Source: Bacteroidales bacterium UBA5833
GTDB taxonomy: Bacteria > Bacteroidota > Bacteroidia > Bacteroidales > Lentimicrobiaceae
Direction: 5' to 3'
NCBI GenBank assembly: GCA_002433025.1
Contig: DJGZ01000054.1
Span: 1 to 8,963 of the forward strand
Length of the DNA: 8,963 nt
Part shown: one piece after another, positions 6,232 to 8,963 of the stretch
Layout: each line of letters starts with the position of its first letter
How positions within the stretch are numbered: position 1 is the stretch's first letter
Translations under genes and position numbers: made by a program
The notes under the pieces: model-generated
The model's input: only the letters and a program-made list of their open reading frames with translations
What the model was told of the DNA's origin: nothing
The model's database searches: none

Positions 6232-8052
6232 ATGTCGCTCAGGTTAAAGTTGTTTCAGCTAATCAATGCGGTCAACCGCTGGCGCCGCCGTTTGCTGCGC
6301 TGGCTCGATGGCCTGGGCATTGTTGCCGCTGTGGCCGGGTTTCTGCTGTTGCTTTATCATATCGGTTTTGATCACAATGAGGCTCAGATTTTACTGATTC
6401 AGCGGGGCTACAACATTGTTCTTGGCCTTATCCTGGTCAGTAATCTGGCAGGGCTTACCCTGAGCACCTGGAGGGTCAAGGTGTGGAAACTCCGCCTGGC
6501 CGAACTGATAATGATTCCGCTGGTATTTTTGTTGCTTGACCAACGTATAAATTTTTCGGGATTCAATTGGCTACCCGGAGCTGCAGGATCATTTCTGCTG
6601 CGTGACATCGCGGTGCAGCTGATAATAGTGTTTGTATTGCTTGTTGAGATATCCACCAGCTCGCTGAGGCTCAGCAACCGGAATTCAAACCCGGCAAGGC
6701 TCTTTATAAGCAGTTTCCTGCTTCTTATCGTTTTCGGTGCCGGCCTGCTGATGCTCCCCAATGCCACTTACTCCGGGATATCGTTTACTGATGCCTTTTT
6801 TACCGCTACCAGCGCTGTGTGTGTCACCGGACTGATTGTTGTGGATACAGCCACCTATTTTACGCCGCTTGGGAAAGGATTTATCCTGATATTAATACAA
6901 TTGGGAGGCCTCGGTATTATGACATTTACCAGCTTTTTTGGTTATTTCTTCAAGGGCGGCTCAACGTTCGGCAATGAATTCCTGCTGAAGGAGTTGCTGA
7001 ATGAGGATAAGCTGGGGGAGATATTCAGGACACTGGGTAAAATCATCCTGATCACCTTTTCCATTGAAGCCATCGGCGCTGTGCTGATCTATCAGAGCCT
7101 GGATCAGTTTCAGGACGGGAATCCGGTGGGGCAAATTGCATTTTCAGTATTTCACTCAGTATCAGCATTCTGTAATGCAGGATTTTCGTTGCTCGGCAAT
7201 AATCTGTTTGAAGAGGGATTCCGGTTCAATTACAATATGCAACTGGTAATTGCTTTGCTGATTATTGCCGGGGGACTGGGCTTTCCCATCGTCTTTAATT
7301 ATTACAGATTATTCCGTTATTACCTTGTAAACCGTTTCCGGCAATTTGTTTATAAAAAACCTTATGAACACCTGCCCGGAATCATCAATGTAAACAGCCG
7401 CCTGGTGCTGATTACGACTTTGTGCCTGCTTGCCGGCGGATTTCTGCTGTTCTTCCTTCTGGAATATAATTATAGTCTTCAAGGGCTTTCATTGCAGGGA
7501 AAACTAACGGGGGCATTTTTCAGTTCCGTAACTGCGCGCACTGCCGGTTTCAATACCACTGATCTGACCACCATGGCGCCGGCTTCAGTCCTGATTATGA
7601 TTTTCCTTATGTGGGTGGGGGCTTCGCCCGCTTCAACAGGGGGAGGCATCAAAACCACCACTTTTTCGGTTGCATTGCTCAATGTGCTCAGCCTGGCGCG
7701 CGGCAAGGACAGGATTGAGCTGAAGGGCAGGGAAATAACAAATGCTTCGGTAAGGAGGGCTTCTGCCGTTATCTGGCTCTCCCTGCTGGTGATCGGGTTG
7801 GCGGTGTTTTTGCTGCAACTGACCGACGGGCATCTGGGAATGAAAAACCTGGTATTCGAGACTTTTTCGGCTTACGGAACCGTCGGCCTTTCGCTGGGCA
7901 TCACATCGCACTTATCCACACCGGGCAGGTGGATAATCATTGTAGTGATGTTTCTGGGCAGGGTAGGCACCCTTACGCTTATCATAGGATTCTTCCGCAA
8001 GGTGCGGAGCCTGCATTACCGCTATCCCGCCGAAAATATCATGATCAATTGA
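6232..8052 (+). CDS. Trk/Ktr-type potassium uptake protein, pore-forming membrane subunit
   Basis: This is the ion-conducting subunit of a Trk/Ktr potassium uptake system in the inner membrane. The four pore-loop repeats of the SKT superfamily are all present, each with its selectivity Gly: CVTG at residues 197-200, CNAG at 314-317, RTAG at 436-439 and GTVG at 549-552. The gating loop GASPASTGGGIKTTT (463-477) in the third repeat and the Arg in FLGRVG (577) of the last helix are also intact. The tail HYRYPAENIMIN is typical of Ktr-like members. The 606-residue length exceeds KtrB (about 450) because roughly 150 N-terminal residues add three or four extra helices (about 29-46, 61-78, 91-102, 121-142) before the first repeat. 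The frame is open back to a TTG at 6130, but the promoter at 6175-6204 lies inside that extension, so the ATG at 6232 is chosen. The RCK subunit gene follows 62 bp on. I leave the symbol open because trkH and ktrB naming overlaps in this phylum. Confidence 0.93.
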   Translation: MSLRLKLFQLINAVNRWRRRLLRWLDGLGIVAAVAGFLLLLYHIGFDHNEAQILLIQRGYNIVLGLILVSNLAGLTLSTWRVKVWKLRLAELIMIPLVFLLLDQRINFSGFNWLPGAAGSFLLRDIAVQLIIVFVLLVEISTSSLRLSNRNSNPARLFISSFLLLIVFGAGLLMLPNATYSGISFTDAFFTATSAVCVTGLIVVDTATYFTPLGKGFILILIQLGGLGIMTFTSFFGYFFKGGSTFGNEFLLKELLNEDKLGEIFRTLGKIILITFSIEAIGAVLIYQSLDQFQDGNPVGQIAFSVFHSVSAFCNAGFSLLGNNLFEEGFRFNYNMQLVIALLIIAGGLGFPIVFNYYRLFRYYLVNRFRQFVYKKPYEHLPGIINVNSRLVLITTLCLLAGGFLLFFLLEYNYSLQGLSLQGKLTGAFFSSVTARTAGFNTTDLTTMAPASVLIMIFLMWVGASPASTGGGIKTTTFSVALLNVLSLARGKDRIELKGREITNASVRRASAVIWLSLLVIGLAVFLLQLTDGHLGMKNLVFETFSAYGTVGLSLGITSHLSTPGRWIIIVVMFLGRVGTLTLIIGFFRKVRSLHYRYPAENIMIN

Positions 8053-8114
8053 TAATCAAATTGATGGCAGTATATTGTTGTGATCAGTAATTTTAATTCT
8101 AAAATACCGTTGCT

Positions 8115-8804
8115 ATGAAATTTATAATTATCGGGTTGGGAAATTTTGGTTCAGCCCTGGCCATGCAGCTTACGCACATGGGTCACGAAGTGATCGGTGT
8201 TGACGGCAGCGAGGTGAAAACTGAAACTTTCAAGGAAGTAATCACCCAGACCATCTGTCTCGATTGTACCAATGAGCTGGCCATGAAGACGTTGCCACTC
8301 AGGGAATGTGATTATGCCGTGGTCGCCATCGGTGAAGATTTCGGGGCTTCGGTAATGACTACCGCCCTGTTGAAAAAGGCGGGCGTCAAACGGATTGTAA
8401 GCCGGGCCATTGATGCATTGCACCAGACGGTGATCGAAACCATTGGTGTTGATCTTGTGATGCAGCCCGAAAAGGAATCAGCCGGACAACTTGCCAACCG
8501 GCTTGTTTTCAGTGGAATCAGAAATTCCTTTCCCGTGGCTTCAGGCTTCAGGATTGTGGAGTATCAGCTACCGGGGAGGTTTACAGGGCTGAAGCTGAAA
8601 GAGGTCAATTTTGTCAGGACGTATGGCCTTCAGCCTATCACCATCATCCGGAATAAGGAAGAAAAATCACTGTTTTCGAAGCCGAAGCAGGTTCCTGAAG
8701 CTTCCGGATTGCTCAGCGGTGAAGAGGTGCTGGCTGCCGGGGATATACTGCTGCTGTTCGGCAGCGATAAGGCCATTGCAGATCTGGCAGGAAGGGATGA
8801 ATAA
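8115..8804 (+). CDS. Trk/Ktr potassium uptake regulatory subunit (RCK/KTN protein)
   Basis: The 229-residue protein is a cytoplasmic RCK subunit of the TrkA/KtrA family; such proteins form a ring under the pore subunit and gate it on nucleotide binding. The N-terminal Rossmann domain (1-about 135) has the glycine motif GLGNFG at 7-12, the acidic Asp30 at the end of strand 2 (VIGVDGS), and the conserved DCTNE at 50-54 followed by AIGED at 71-75. The C-terminal RCK_C (TrkA_C) domain covers about 140-225, ending in the usual AAGDILLLFGS pattern. One RCK_N plus one RCK_C, about 225 residues, matches KtrA rather than the doubled TrkA of enterobacteria. It lies 62 bp behind the pore gene on the same strand and is probably co-transcribed with it. 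Confidence 0.94.
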   Translation: MKFIIIGLGNFGSALAMQLTHMGHEVIGVDGSEVKTETFKEVITQTICLDCTNELAMKTLPLRECDYAVVAIGEDFGASVMTTALLKKAGVKRIVSRAIDALHQTVIETIGVDLVMQPEKESAGQLANRLVFSGIRNSFPVASGFRIVEYQLPGRFTGLKLKEVNFVRTYGLQPITIIRNKEEKSLFSKPKQVPEASGLLSGEEVLAAGDILLLFGSDKAIADLAGRDE

Positions 8805-8831
8805 TCAGACCAGGTAAAAGGTATATCCCTC

Positions 8832-8845
8832 ACGAAGTGATTCGT
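8832..8845 (+). terminator. Possible weak terminator after the RCK gene
   Basis: ACGAA (8832-8836) pairs with TTCGT (8841-8845) around a GTGA loop, followed by TGGTTCTTTTC. The stem is only 5 bp and the T-rich stretch is interrupted, so this is a weak candidate 27 bp after the stop codon. Confidence 0.25.
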
Positions 8846-8874
8846 TGGTTCTTTTCATGATAAACAGTTACTTA

Positions 8875-8951
8875 GCGCACACCGAGGCTTAACGGAGTAA
8901 CACGGAGAAGTATCTTAAACTCTGTGACTACTCTGTGAATCTCTGGTGCGC
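8875..8951. repeat. Imperfect 77-bp inverted repeat (ACGGAG/CTCTGTG type)
   Basis: The left arm starts GCGCACACCGAG (8875-8886) and carries GGAGTAACACGGAG. The right arm carries CTCTGTGACTACTCTGTG and ends CTCTGGTGCGC (8941-8951). Reverse-complementing the right arm gives GCGCACCAGAG and CAGAGTAGTCACAGAG, which aligns to the left arm with a few gaps and G/A changes. This looks like a dispersed intergenic repeat. From memory, similar CACGGAG/CTCTGTG sequences are common between genes in Bacteroidota genomes, but I could not check this. A short CACG/CGTG stem follows at 8952-8962 at the window edge. Confidence 0.6.
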
Positions 8952-8963
8952 CACGAGGCGTGT

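Noticed and set aside
6323..6690. Voltage-sensor domain fused to the potassium transporter
   Set aside because: The extra N-terminal helices lack the repeated Arg/Lys every third residue expected of an S4 helix.

Overview
The window reads as chromosomal DNA from a member of the Bacteroidota, probably an environmental Bacteroidales-like or related lineage rather than Bacteroides itself. Three observations support this. Five of the six genes are preceded by (or, for two of them, reassigned to a start just after) a Bacteroidota-type -7 element, TAnnTTTG. Clear Shine-Dalgarno sequences are lacking. The large secreted protein ends in a domain resembling the type A sorting signal of the type IX secretion system (T9SS), which exists only in this phylum. 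The assignment below phylum level is inference.

Layout, left to right. (1) 115-1917 (+): the ribosome-associated translational GTPase TypA/BipA. (2) 2046-2648 (+): a 200-residue lipoprotein with a LEA14/WHy-like fold. (3) 2649-3086: the gap between two convergent genes, filled by an ordered array of six 33-bp palindromes arranged as three pairs, with an exact 160-bp period. (4) 3087-5192 (-): a 701-residue secreted protein with YCF48/BNR-like beta-propeller repeats and a T9SS C-terminal domain. (5) 5193-5490: its upstream region, with a promoter and a cluster of GGATTAAT motifs. (6) 5491-5949 (-): a 152-residue four-helix membrane protein of unknown function. (7) 5950-6231: a divergent promoter region with two oppositely oriented TATCTTTG elements. 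(8) 6232-8052 and 8115-8804 (+): a Trk/Ktr-type potassium uptake pair, the pore subunit followed by its RCK gating subunit. (9) 8805-8963: an intergenic tail with an imperfect 77-bp inverted repeat.

Functionally, the potassium pair is the only clear two-gene system: an ion-conducting membrane subunit and the nucleotide-sensing cytoplasmic ring that opens and closes it. TypA and the lipoprotein share a 14-base sequence just upstream of their -7 elements, which hints at shared control but proves nothing. No defence system, mobile gene, CRISPR, tRNA or rRNA is visible. The window is mostly housekeeping. Its most unusual structure is the paired-palindrome array, which shows stem-preserving base changes and resembles REP/BIME or MITE-type elements. 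No convincing new multi-gene system was found.
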